Assembly: GCF_003333265.1 (NCBI RefSeq)
Contig: NZ_QOLB01000143.1
Location: 1 to 64,000, forward strand
Length of the DNA: 64,000 nucleotides
Origin: Candidatus Halocynthiibacter alkanivorans
GTDB taxonomy: Bacteria; Pseudomonadota; Alphaproteobacteria; Rhodobacterales; Rhodobacteraceae
Direction of reading: 5' to 3'
In this document: positions 43,073 through 51,076 of the stretch, piece by piece
Layout of the letters: each line of letters starts with the position of its first letter
Numbering within the stretch: the stretch's first letter is position 1
Program-made: the position numbers and the translations under genes
Notes under the pieces: model-generated
Seen by the model: only the letters and a program-made list of their open reading frames with translations
Told to the model about the DNA's origin: nothing
Databases searched by the model: none

Positions 43073-44200
43073 ATGGAACCTTTTAAGAACTGGCTTTCAC
43101 CGGAATTGGTGGTTTGTATTGCCGATCATCTGCAAACGCATGTCGACGAGTTTGACCGGCCGTCGTTCGAGCAACCGGTGCTGGCGGCGCTGCCGGCGCT
43201 AGAACTGAAACAGCGAGCGCAATGTATCGCCGATCATATCCACGCGGCGCTTCCGGCTGATTTTGCCAGCCGCAACAAGATCCTGCGGGCGATGCTGCAC
43301 CCGGACGCGGAAAACGGCTTTGAAGGCGGCAGTGATGGCGCCGGGCTGCGCGGCTGGGGTATTTATCCGCTCACCATAGTGGTGGGACAACATGGGCTGG
43401 CGGATTTTGACGCCTCGCTGGAGCTGCTCAAAGAGATGACCAAACGCGGCACCTCTGAATTTGACGTGCGCCCCTTTCTGATGGCGGATCAGGCGCGCGC
43501 CCTGGCGATCATCACAGACTGGACGGTTGACGCGAACCAGCATGTGCGTCGCTGCGCCTCGGAAGGCACCAGGCCAAGACTGCCATGGGGCATGCAATTA
43601 AGCGGTCTGGTGGCGGATCCCGCGCCGCTGTTGCCGCTGTTGCGCGCCCTGCGGGACGACCCGGAAGAATATGTGCGCCGTTCAGTTGCCAATAGTCTGA
43701 ACGATATCGCCAAAGACCATCCCGACCTTGTGGCAGACCTGACGCATGACTGGATGAAAGACGCCTCTAAGCCGCGTGAACGCCTGTTGCGTCACGCCTG
43801 TCGCACCCTGATCAAACAGGGGCACAGCCATGCGCTTGCGGCGTTTGGCATTGCGCCGCCGCAGCTGGAATTCGGGCCGCTGACGGTGCTGAGCCCGGTG
43901 GTGGAATTTGGTGGCGCGGTGGAATTCAGCGCGTCCATTGCCTCGACAGTTGCACTGCCTCAGGCGCTGATCATCGACTATATCGTGCATTTCAAAAAGG
44001 CGAACGGCACGCAGGCAGGCAAAGTGTTCAAATGGAAAAAGCTGACGCTTGAGGCCGGACAATCGCTGAAGCTGTCGCGCAAACATCCGATCCGGGCGAT
44101 CACCACGCGGAAGTATTATGCCGGGCAACAGGCGGTGTCGCTGCGGATCAATGGCACGGATTTTGGCCGCGCGGAATTTGAGCTGCGCATGCCGGAGTAG
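43073..44200 (+). CDS. AlkC-type DNA glycosylase (alkylation repair) with Ig-like domain
   Basis: A 375-aa protein. The N-terminal ~250 residues are HEAT-like repeats of the DNA alkylation repair family (FLMADQARALAIITDWTVDAN, RRCASEGTRPRLPW, DDPEEYVRRSVANSLNDIAKD). The remaining ~120 residues form a beta-sandwich (VVEFGGAVEFSASI, YIVHFKKANGTQ, QQAVSLRINGTDFG), as in AlkC enzymes with an added Ig-like domain. It excises N3-alkyl purines from DNA. An ATG at 43052 would add 7 residues. Monocistronic, following ~300 bases of GC-rich spacer with short GGCGGCCACC repeats and no gene. Confidence 0.9.
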   Translation: MEPFKNWLSPELVVCIADHLQTHVDEFDRPSFEQPVLAALPALELKQRAQCIADHIHAALPADFASRNKILRAMLHPDAENGFEGGSDGAGLRGWGIYPLTIVVGQHGLADFDASLELLKEMTKRGTSEFDVRPFLMADQARALAIITDWTVDANQHVRRCASEGTRPRLPWGMQLSGLVADPAPLLPLLRALRDDPEEYVRRSVANSLNDIAKDHPDLVADLTHDWMKDASKPRERLLRHACRTLIKQGHSHALAAFGIAPPQLEFGPLTVLSPVVEFGGAVEFSASIASTVALPQALIIDYIVHFKKANGTQAGKVFKWKKLTLEAGQSLKLSRKHPIRAITTRKYYAGQQAVSLRINGTDFGRAEFELRMPE

Positions 44201-44320
44201 AGCTGCGACAGCTTGAGAAAATCTGTGGTGGCCGCGATCAGGGCGCCTTTGGCGACAACGCTGCTGAAACCGCGTCAGCGGCCGGGGGTGGCCACAGCGT
44301 CATTGCCATCCGGGACTGGT

Positions 44321-45706
44321 CTAAGACGCCGCGCCCGTGGTTGCATCCGCCAGCGCCTGGCGCACGTCGTCTTCGGTCATCAGACCTTCCAGCACGATAT
44401 TATCGGCCAGCGAAATGCCTTTGACCACGGAAGATTTTGCCAGTTCAGAAACCCGCACATAGCCAAGCTTGTGCAACAGAACCGTTGAAATCGCGAAAGA
44501 GGAGGCAAGGTTGGCATAGGAGCGGTTTTCGTCAACCCGCAGGCCTTCGATGCATTTGGATCGGAAAATCGTGCAGCCGTTGATCAGCAGATCCATCGCG
44601 TTGAACAGAGAATGCGCCATGACCGGCTCGAAGTGGTTGATCTCCATCTGGCCGCTCAGCGCCGCGATCGAAACCGTTGCGTCATGGCCCTGCACCATAA
44701 ACGCCACCTGCTGCACCATCATGCAGATCACCGGGTTGACCTTGCCGGCCATGATGGAAGAGCCGGGCTGAACCGAGGGCAGGATAATCTCGCCAATGCC
44801 GGAATTGCCGCCGCTGCCAAGGATGACCAGATCAGCGGCGATCTTGCCGATGGTTTCGGAGAGGATTTTCAATTCACCAGAGAAGCGCGAAAACCCGTCG
44901 GCCGCCTGCATCGCGTCGAAATAATCATCCGGCAGGGTGATCCCGGTGGCGAATTCTTCCGACAGAGTGGCGGCGATATGGTCGTGATACCCGGCGGCGG
45001 CCCCCAGCCCGGTGCCAATGGCAGTGCCGCCCATGGGCACGGCCTGCAGCCCGCATCTCGCTTCGTTCAGATGGGAGATGGCGCGCTCCAGCGTGGCGGC
45101 ATAACCGTTAAACAGCTGACCATAGCTCATCGGTTGCGCCGCCTGCATACAGGTCCGTCCCAGGCGCAGGACATCGCGGTATTCATCTGCCTTGGCGCGG
45201 AAGGCCTGCACCAGATCGCCGGCCGCATCAATCAGAGGCACCGCGCCGGTGACGCAGGCCAGTTTGACCGCCGTTGGAATCACATCATTGGTGGACTGGC
45301 TCAGGTTGATATGATCGTTGGGATTGATCCGTTTGAACGAGCCTAGAGGATCGCCGAGGATCTGACCGGCCCGGTTGGCGATCACCTCGTTAAAATTCAT
45401 GTTGATTGAGGTGCCGCCGGAGCCCTCGGCCAGTGCCACGATAAAGTTGTCGTGGTGCTGGCCTGCGATGATCTCGTCGCAGGCGGAGTTGATCGCGTCG
45501 GCCAGATCAGGCGGCAGCGCGCCGGCACGTTTATTTGCCTGCGCCGCTGCTTTCTTCACTTTGGCCATCGCGATCACGAAGTTCGGGTAGGCGCTGGTGG
45601 CGCGCCCGATCAGACGGAAATTCTCCGCCCCCCGAACCGTGTTTGAGCTGTAAAGTGCTCCATCGGGGATGCTGACCGTGCCAAGGCTGTCTTTGTCTTT
45701 ACGCAT
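44321..45706 (-). CDS. Aspartase/fumarase-superfamily C-N or C-O lyase
   Basis: A 461-aa lyase with the superfamily signature GSSIMAGKVNP and the HINLSQSTNDVIPTA and EGSGGTS blocks. It most resembles aspartate ammonia-lyase, which splits aspartate to fumarate and ammonia. Superfamily relatives also cleave N-substituted aspartates (EDDS lyase, iminodisuccinate C-N lyase, argininosuccinate lyase). Its place at the end of an ABC transporter operon, with MmgE/PrpD and sarcosine-oxidase-like genes upstream, favours a special amino acid substrate over general aspartate metabolism; this is inference. Confidence 0.88.
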   Translation of the reverse strand: MRKDKDSLGTVSIPDGALYSSNTVRGAENFRLIGRATSAYPNFVIAMAKVKKAAAQANKRAGALPPDLADAINSACDEIIAGQHHDNFIVALAEGSGGTSINMNFNEVIANRAGQILGDPLGSFKRINPNDHINLSQSTNDVIPTAVKLACVTGAVPLIDAAGDLVQAFRAKADEYRDVLRLGRTCMQAAQPMSYGQLFNGYAATLERAISHLNEARCGLQAVPMGGTAIGTGLGAAAGYHDHIAATLSEEFATGITLPDDYFDAMQAADGFSRFSGELKILSETIGKIAADLVILGSGGNSGIGEIILPSVQPGSSIMAGKVNPVICMMVQQVAFMVQGHDATVSIAALSGQMEINHFEPVMAHSLFNAMDLLINGCTIFRSKCIEGLRVDENRSYANLASSFAISTVLLHKLGYVRVSELAKSSVVKGISLADNIVLEGLMTEDDVRQALADATTGAAS

Positions 45707-45744
45707 TGTGTTACCTCAGCCGGTCAGATCGCCAACGGATTAAT

Positions 45745-46491
45745 TTACAGAATTTGACCGAGGAACTCGACGGTTCTCGGGTCTTTGGCGGCGTCAAAGA
45801 AGACGTCCGGCGCGCCATGTTCGACGATCACGCCCCGGTCGGTAAAGTAGATATGGTCGGCCACTTCACGGGCAAACCCCATCTCGTGGGTCACCAGAAT
45901 GCAGGTCATACCGTCCTTGGCCAGATCCTTGATCGTGGTCAGAACCTCGTTGACGGTTTCCGGATCCAGCGCCGCGGTCACCTCGTCAAACAGCATCACA
46001 TCCGGGTTCATTGCCAATGAGCGGGCGATAGCAACACGTTGTTGCTGCCCCCCGGACAATTCACCGGGATAGCTGTCTTCTTTGCCTTCCAGACGCACTT
46101 TCTTAATCAGCCGGCGGGCCAGTTTTTCAACAGCGGCCTTGTCATCCTTCAACACCAGAAGCGGGGCCATCATGATGTTTTCAAGCGCAGTTTTATGCGG
46201 GAACAGGTTGTACTGCTGGAACACCATGCCCACTTTTTTGCGCAGCTCCAGCTTGTCCAGATCCGGGTCGTTCACCTCCTGGCCTTCGACCAGGATAGAG
46301 CCGCCCTGAATGTCGTTCAGCGCATTGATACAGCGGATCAGCGTCGATTTTCCAGAGCCTGACGGGCCGATGATACAGATCACCTCGCCCTTCATCACAT
46401 CCAGTGAAACGCCTTTCAATACTTCCAGGGCACCGAAGGACTTACGCACGTCCTTCACCGAAACCATCGGTTGATCATCAGTCCAGGTCAT
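45745..46491 (-). CDS. Polar amino acid ABC transporter ATPase
   Basis: A 248-aa ABC ATPase: Walker A GPSGSGKST, signature LSGGQQQR, Walker B VMLFDEVTAALDPE, and H-loop VTHEMGFA. It resembles GlnQ/HisP. Ends 38 bases before the lyase gene and begins 12 bases after the second permease, so it is part of the same transcript. Confidence 0.96.
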   Translation of the reverse strand: MTWTDDQPMVSVKDVRKSFGALEVLKGVSLDVMKGEVICIIGPSGSGKSTLIRCINALNDIQGGSILVEGQEVNDPDLDKLELRKKVGMVFQQYNLFPHKTALENIMMAPLLVLKDDKAAVEKLARRLIKKVRLEGKEDSYPGELSGGQQQRVAIARSLAMNPDVMLFDEVTAALDPETVNEVLTTIKDLAKDGMTCILVTHEMGFAREVADHIYFTDRGVIVEHGAPDVFFDAAKDPRTVEFLGQIL

Positions 46492-46503
46492 AGCGGGTAT
46501 CCT

Positions 46504-47349
46504 TTAGGTTTTAACTGCAAACTTCTTCTCCAGACGGAGAGTCAGTCGCGCAATGGGGTAACAATAGATGAAGAACATAAGCAGCACGGTCGAGTAGATC
46601 GGCAGCAGCAGATCGGTGCGCCCGCCTTCGGCCGCCAGCACCTGACCGGTCAGGGTCATCACTTCGGAGACCCCCACGATCGAGGCCAGAACAGTTGCCA
46701 TGGTCAGGATGGAATACAGGTTCATCCATGGCGGCAGCATGCGTTTCACACATTGCGGCAGGATGATGCGCCACAGCACCTGAGTGCGTGTAAACGCAAG
46801 GCTTTCCGCCGCTTCCCACTGGCCGCTGGGCAGCGATACAACCGCGCCGCGCACGATCTCAGACACATTGGCCATCACCGGCAAAGACAGGCCGATAATC
46901 GCTTTCAGATAGTCGGGCAGCGGGATGATTATGCCGCCGATGCGCAGCTCAAACGGCAGCAGGAACATGGCAAAGAACAACAGCACCAGCCAGGGGGCGT
47001 TGCGGAAAAACTGGGTCACAAACCAGGAGGTCTTGCGCACCCAGCTGCTCAGCGAGATCTGCCCGAGACCAAGCGCCGCCCCGGCCAGGGTTCCGATCGC
47101 CATGGCGCTGATCGAAATGACCACATTAAAGATGAAGCCTTTCAGCAGCAGCGGCATCCATCGTGCCAGCGCGGTAAATACCGAATCTCTGGCACCGTCC
47201 GCCTGAGCGAAGGCCGGGATTGAAACCAGGACAACAAAGGCCGCCAGCGCAGCCCCGTGCCAGGCTTTGAGTCGGATCGGGTCAGTGGCGCGCGCACGTG
47301 GCGCCATCATCACCGGCATGATTTTAGGATTGGTTTTGTTCATATTCAT
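46504..47349 (-). CDS. Amino acid ABC transporter permease
   Basis: A 281-aa HisM/GlnP-type permease with about five membrane helices. The cytoplasmic coupling loop is in the EAAESLAFTRTQVLWRIILP region. The N-terminal ~30 residues before the first helix (KAWHGAALAAFVVLV) are polar; the start could be a later Met. Paired with the permease encoded upstream to form a heterodimeric channel. Confidence 0.93.
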   Translation of the reverse strand: MNMNKTNPKIMPVMMAPRARATDPIRLKAWHGAALAAFVVLVSIPAFAQADGARDSVFTALARWMPLLLKGFIFNVVISISAMAIGTLAGAALGLGQISLSSWVRKTSWFVTQFFRNAPWLVLLFFAMFLLPFELRIGGIIIPLPDYLKAIIGLSLPVMANVSEIVRGAVVSLPSGQWEAAESLAFTRTQVLWRIILPQCVKRMLPPWMNLYSILTMATVLASIVGVSEVMTLTGQVLAAEGGRTDLLLPIYSTVLLMFFIYCYPIARLTLRLEKKFAVKT

Positions 47350-47355
47350 ATCCCC

Positions 47356-48102
47356 TCAAGCCCCGAAACCAGGAATTTTCAAAGCCCGCTCCCAACGGTT
47401 CATGCCCCAGACGAGCACACCGACAAGAACAAAATAGACCAGCAGCATGAACACCATCATCTCGGTCACATTCACGTTGTCGGACCAGATCTGATTGGCC
47501 TCATAAAGCATTTCCGGCACCGCAATTGCGTAGGCCAGGGTGGTGGTTTTCACGAGATTCACAAGGTTGTTGTTGAGCGCAGGCAACGCCACCCGGATTG
47601 CCAGAGGCAGGGTGATGTCCTTGTAAATGTGAAACCGGGAAAAGCCGAGCGCTTCGGCGGCCTCTACAGTGGAATCGGGAACCGCTTCCAGACCGGAGCG
47701 GAAAATCTCCACATTGTAAGCACCGGCAAAGAATGACAGTGAAATCACCGCCCAGGCAAAGCCGCCGAGGATGGGTTCCTGCCCGCCCCAGTCATTGGTG
47801 ACCTTTGGCAGCATGGTGCCAATGGCAAAATAGAAGAAATACAGCTGCACCAGGGGTGGCGTATTGCGAAACAGCTGGATGTAGCCGTTGACGATGCGGC
47901 GGGTCCATTTCAGCGGCGAGTTTTGCAGCCAGGCCCCAGCCATACCGATGATCACCGAGAGGACCAGACACAGAACCGACAATTTCACTGTCATGAAAAA
48001 GCCGGAAATCATCCGGCCCCGGTCGTAACTGTCGTAAATAAATGGAAGATTAATCCCGGTATTGTCGTAGAGCAGACGAAACCACTCGTAGATTGCTTCC
48101 AT
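47356..48102 (-). CDS. Amino acid ABC transporter permease
   Basis: A 248-aa HisM/GlnP-type permease (VEAAEALGFSRFHIYKDITLPLA coupling loop, several helices). It starts after the substrate-binding protein gene, separated by 89 bases that hold a strong hairpin. The two permeases are 6 bases apart. Confidence 0.95.
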   Translation of the reverse strand: MEAIYEWFRLLYDNTGINLPFIYDSYDRGRMISGFFMTVKLSVLCLVLSVIIGMAGAWLQNSPLKWTRRIVNGYIQLFRNTPPLVQLYFFYFAIGTMLPKVTNDWGGQEPILGGFAWAVISLSFFAGAYNVEIFRSGLEAVPDSTVEAAEALGFSRFHIYKDITLPLAIRVALPALNNNLVNLVKTTTLAYAIAVPEMLYEANQIWSDNVNVTEMMVFMLLVYFVLVGVLVWGMNRWERALKIPGFGA

Positions 48103-48144
48103 TTTGCTTCCCCTTGCGATCGTTTTTGGTCAGTCGGACTATAA

Positions 48145-48175
48145 AGCGGCGGGCACAGTATATGTTCCCGCCGCT
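48145..48175 (-). terminator. Hairpin between the binding-protein and permease genes
   Basis: Perfect 9-bp stem AGCGGCGGG / CCCGCCGCT with a 13-base loop, located between the stop of the binding-protein gene and the start of the permease gene, both read on the minus strand. Such hairpins commonly protect or partly terminate so that the binding protein is made in excess. Confidence 0.6.
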
Positions 48176-48191
48176 CCAAAGTTACTTCAGG

Positions 48192-49004
48192 TTACTGGTA
48201 TTTGGCATTCATTGCGGTCGCAAACGGTGTGTTCTCGACACCCCATTTGGTTTCCAGCTCCAGAATGCGGCCAGATTTGTGCCACTCAACGATCATTTCA
48301 GACATCAGCGTGTTGAAACCTTCTTCCCCAAGTTTCACAGCCAGACCCCATGGTGCGTCATCAATGGTCGGCAGCGGCATTTCGTAGTCTGACCACTGTG
48401 GCTGAGCGAGGCTGGCGATGATGGAGGAGTCATCATACACAAACCCCACACAGTTGCCGGCCTGCAAAGCCGCATACGCTTCGGCGGTGCCTTTGAATGC
48501 TACGATATTCGCGCCAAAATCCCGGCCGGTTTTCTTGTTGTAGAACGCGCCCTGGATGCCACAAACAGGCTTGCCGCGCAGGTCTTCCCAGGCTGTAAAG
48601 CCGAACGATTTCGCCGCCAGGATATTGGTGCCAGAGGAATAGTAGTTAGGGTCCACAATCGAAACCACTTTGCGACGGTCAGGTTTGTCGGTCATGGTTG
48701 CGATCATCAGGTCAACTTTGCCCTGCTCAAGGAACTGCATCCGGTTGGAGCTGACCACGGGGATGAATTCGACCGCAACACCAAGCTTGTCAGCCACGTC
48801 CTGCGCCAGATCGGGCTCGATACCAATGATCGCACCGGAGGTATCGCGGAAACCGTAAGGTTTATAATCGGCTTTAACGCCAACCCGCAGCACGCCGCGC
48901 TCTTTGATGTCGTCAAGAACATCGGCCTGGGCCGGAACCGCGGCGAATGCAAATGCACCCAGGGCGACAGCGGTCGTCAGACCTTTCAGAAATTTGTTGA
49001 TCAT
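48192..49004 (-). CDS. Family 3 solute-binding protein for polar amino acids
   Basis: A 270-aa periplasmic binding protein with signal peptide (MINKFLKGLTTAVALGAFAF..., cleavage near AQA). The mature start DDIKERGVLRVGVKADYKPYGFRD is typical of SBP_bac_3. It has AAGGAG 8 bases before the ATG and a sigma70-like promoter in front. It is the receptor of the transporter encoded downstream. The bound ligand cannot be read by eye; an acidic or N-substituted amino acid fits the neighbours. Confidence 0.95.
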   Translation of the reverse strand: MINKFLKGLTTAVALGAFAFAAVPAQADVLDDIKERGVLRVGVKADYKPYGFRDTSGAIIGIEPDLAQDVADKLGVAVEFIPVVSSNRMQFLEQGKVDLMIATMTDKPDRRKVVSIVDPNYYSSGTNILAAKSFGFTAWEDLRGKPVCGIQGAFYNKKTGRDFGANIVAFKGTAEAYAALQAGNCVGFVYDDSSIIASLAQPQWSDYEMPLPTIDDAPWGLAVKLGEEGFNTLMSEMIVEWHKSGRILELETKWGVENTPFATAMNAKYQ

Positions 49005-49064
49005 TTAGTTTCTCCTTGTTGAAACCGCCTGTTGTTGGGTTGATGGCGGAAATTTTTTTTGGGT

Positions 49065-49093
49065 TCATTAAGCAGTTTGTTCGAGTGTCACAA
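49065..49093 (-). promoter_or_regulatory. Candidate promoter of the ABC transporter genes
   Basis: On the minus strand TTGTGA (49093-49088), 17-base spacer, TAATGA (49070-49065), about 60 bases before the binding-protein start. A T-rich tract and AAGGAG follow. It lies between prpD and the transporter, so the latter may be transcribed on its own as well as from the sox promoter. Confidence 0.45.
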
Positions 49094-49127
49094 GCCTGTT
49101 ACAAACCGAGTAGAGCATTGGTAAGTT

Positions 49128-50489
49128 TTATTTACCCTCCCCGTTGATTGCAAACAAATTGCCTGCCAGTTGTAAAATGTTATCCTGGTCTAAATCAAAG
49201 GCTTGACCATGAATTTCCGCAAATTTCAGACAGTTCCGAAACTTCGCTGAGAAGTCCACATCAGTCAATTTTCGATGGGGCATACCATAAGCTTCGCCAC
49301 AAAATCCGCTTCGCCGGGAGCCGTCTTGAAGAATAATTATCGCCCGGGCGCTCTCAGGAAAGCGCGCGCGCATATCCTCGGCAGACAGATCGTCAGCCAC
49401 AGAAATCTGTATTTTTTGTACCACAGATTGATGCAGTGCGGAATTTAATGTCTCTGCCGTCAGATCCGCCAGGCGTACGGCGCCATATCTGACTGCGCAG
49501 GCAGCGGCAAATGGCAGGCTGAACTGGGCTTCTGAGGGTGTCTGAGGATTGTCATGCACCAGGCTGATACGCACAAGCTCCGGGATTTCAAACCGGATGG
49601 CATTGATGTCTTCCGGTTTGATGCCCGCCTCAAATGTCAGCTCCGCAATCAGGTCAATCGCCGCTTGTGCAGCGGAGCAGACCGGATAACGTTTGACCAG
49701 CAGGCCGGGATCCACCAGCCGCCAGCGCTGCCCCAATGTTTCGATTTCGCTGATCTGTTCCACGCCGTTGTTCAACAGTTTAAGAAAGCCGGTGGCGCCG
49801 TGGAAACTGTTGGTCGGGGCCGACAGGCCGCTTTTGGCAAAACGGGCAAATGTGATTGCGCGCTGCGCCGTCTCCCCGCAGAGAAACGGTTTCGCGCAGG
49901 TGCCAAAAACCGATTTGGCGCCACCTGCCGCGCTTGCGGCCAGACCGATCGCCTGGGCGGTCTCGTCCTCATCGCAGCCTTGCAGAAAGGCGGTCGCCGC
50001 GGTGGCGCCGATCAGACCAAAGGTAGAGGTGCTCCACCAGCCTTCGAAATAATGTTGATGGGTACAGATATCGGCCAGCACATAGGCAATTTCCGAGCCG
50101 ATGATAAACGCGGTGCGCACGTCCTCGTCGCTGGAGCCAAGCTCTTGCGCCATGGCGGCGACCGCCGGGAAAACCACCGCCGATCCATGCATGATACCGG
50201 TGTAGCTGGTATCATCAAAATCCCAGACATGCGCGGCGCTGCCGTTGATCAGCGCTGCGGTTTCTGCTGTGGATGTGCCGCCCGTCACCAGGCTGCAGAC
50301 GCCCGTGCCCAGTGGCCAGCCGGCCGCCAGTTTGCGAATGTCGCCATGAGCGCCACCGGCGACAGTGACCGCCAGCGTGTCCAGCATCGCCCGGCGCGCG
50401 GTGGCCTGGACCGGCGCCGGTATGTCGGCGCTACGGAGCCCGCAGGCCCAGCGGGCAAAATGGAAGGCGATACCGCGCGGGTCCATCAC
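49128..50489 (-). CDS. MmgE/PrpD-family protein (possible epimerase or dehydratase)
   Basis: A 453-aa MmgE/PrpD-fold protein. Family features: RRAMLDTLAVTVAGG, NGSAAHVWDFDDT, KPFLCGETAQRAITFA and KRYPVCSAAQAAID. Known members are 2-methylcitrate dehydratase, cis-aconitate decarboxylase and iminodisuccinate epimerase. It starts on the ATGA shared with soxG and lies between the oxidase and transporter genes, so a methylcitrate cycle role is unlikely: no prpB or prpC is near. An epimerase acting on an N-substituted amino acid is the more attractive idea, but that is inference. Confidence 0.88.
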   Translation of the reverse strand: MMDPRGIAFHFARWACGLRSADIPAPVQATARRAMLDTLAVTVAGGAHGDIRKLAAGWPLGTGVCSLVTGGTSTAETAALINGSAAHVWDFDDTSYTGIMHGSAVVFPAVAAMAQELGSSDEDVRTAFIIGSEIAYVLADICTHQHYFEGWWSTSTFGLIGATAATAFLQGCDEDETAQAIGLAASAAGGAKSVFGTCAKPFLCGETAQRAITFARFAKSGLSAPTNSFHGATGFLKLLNNGVEQISEIETLGQRWRLVDPGLLVKRYPVCSAAQAAIDLIAELTFEAGIKPEDINAIRFEIPELVRISLVHDNPQTPSEAQFSLPFAAACAVRYGAVRLADLTAETLNSALHQSVVQKIQISVADDLSAEDMRARFPESARAIIILQDGSRRSGFCGEAYGMPHRKLTDVDFSAKFRNCLKFAEIHGQAFDLDQDNILQLAGNLFAINGEGK

Positions 50490-51076
50490 GCGGCCTCCAG
50501 CACGTCATAGCCAAACGGCGCCGCATTCAGACCGATAAACTGCCAGAGTCCCCGGGCAAAAGTGACCGGCACCATGAGTTCAAACCGCGTTGCGGATGTG
50601 CGGTGGATCAGAACGCCGATGTGATGGATACCGGTTTGCACGAATGATCCGATTGGCATGGCGTTGAGGCGGAAATCGATCGGGGCGAGCTGCGCCATCA
50701 GCCCTTCAGCGTTGCGACCTTCCACATTGATCTGCAAGCGTGCATGGCTCAGGTCCAGCACCGCGAGTTCCGCATTGGCGCCCGCAATTTCCAAGACGTC
50801 ACCAGCGGAGGCCCCGGTGATCAGCACCCGGTCCGGTGCAGTGCGGAACAGGGTTGCGTCGCCGCTCTGACGGCTGCAGCAGAAATCACCGGCATCACTG
50901 AAACCGAGCGTTTTCAGCGCCGGCTTAACGGCAGTTTCAAACCCGTCCCAGCCGGCAATCTGAACCAGGCCTGACAGCGGCGCGTCTGAAAGGGTGATGC
51001 CAGGCCCGGCATCAAAAGACGCGCCAAAGCGGCCAGGAGTACGCACGGCAGCAAGGGGGGATTGGATATCAGGCAT
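50486..51076 (-). CDS. soxG: Sarcosine oxidase gamma subunit SoxG-like
   Basis: A 196-aa protein of the SoxG family: RFGASFDAGPGITLSDAPL start, DAGDFCCSRQSGDATLFRTAP, and LMVPVTFARGLWQFI near the end. It is the fourth subunit of heterotetrameric sarcosine oxidase and resembles part of the glycine-cleavage T-protein fold. The start at 51076 has GGGGAG 7 bases upstream and overlaps the soxA stop by 8 bases; an ATG 24 bases earlier is less good. Confidence 0.87.
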   Translation of the reverse strand: MPDIQSPLAAVRTPGRFGASFDAGPGITLSDAPLSGLVQIAGWDGFETAVKPALKTLGFSDAGDFCCSRQSGDATLFRTAPDRVLITGASAGDVLEIAGANAELAVLDLSHARLQINVEGRNAEGLMAQLAPIDFRLNAMPIGSFVQTGIHHIGVLIHRTSATRFELMVPVTFARGLWQFIGLNAAPFGYDVLEAA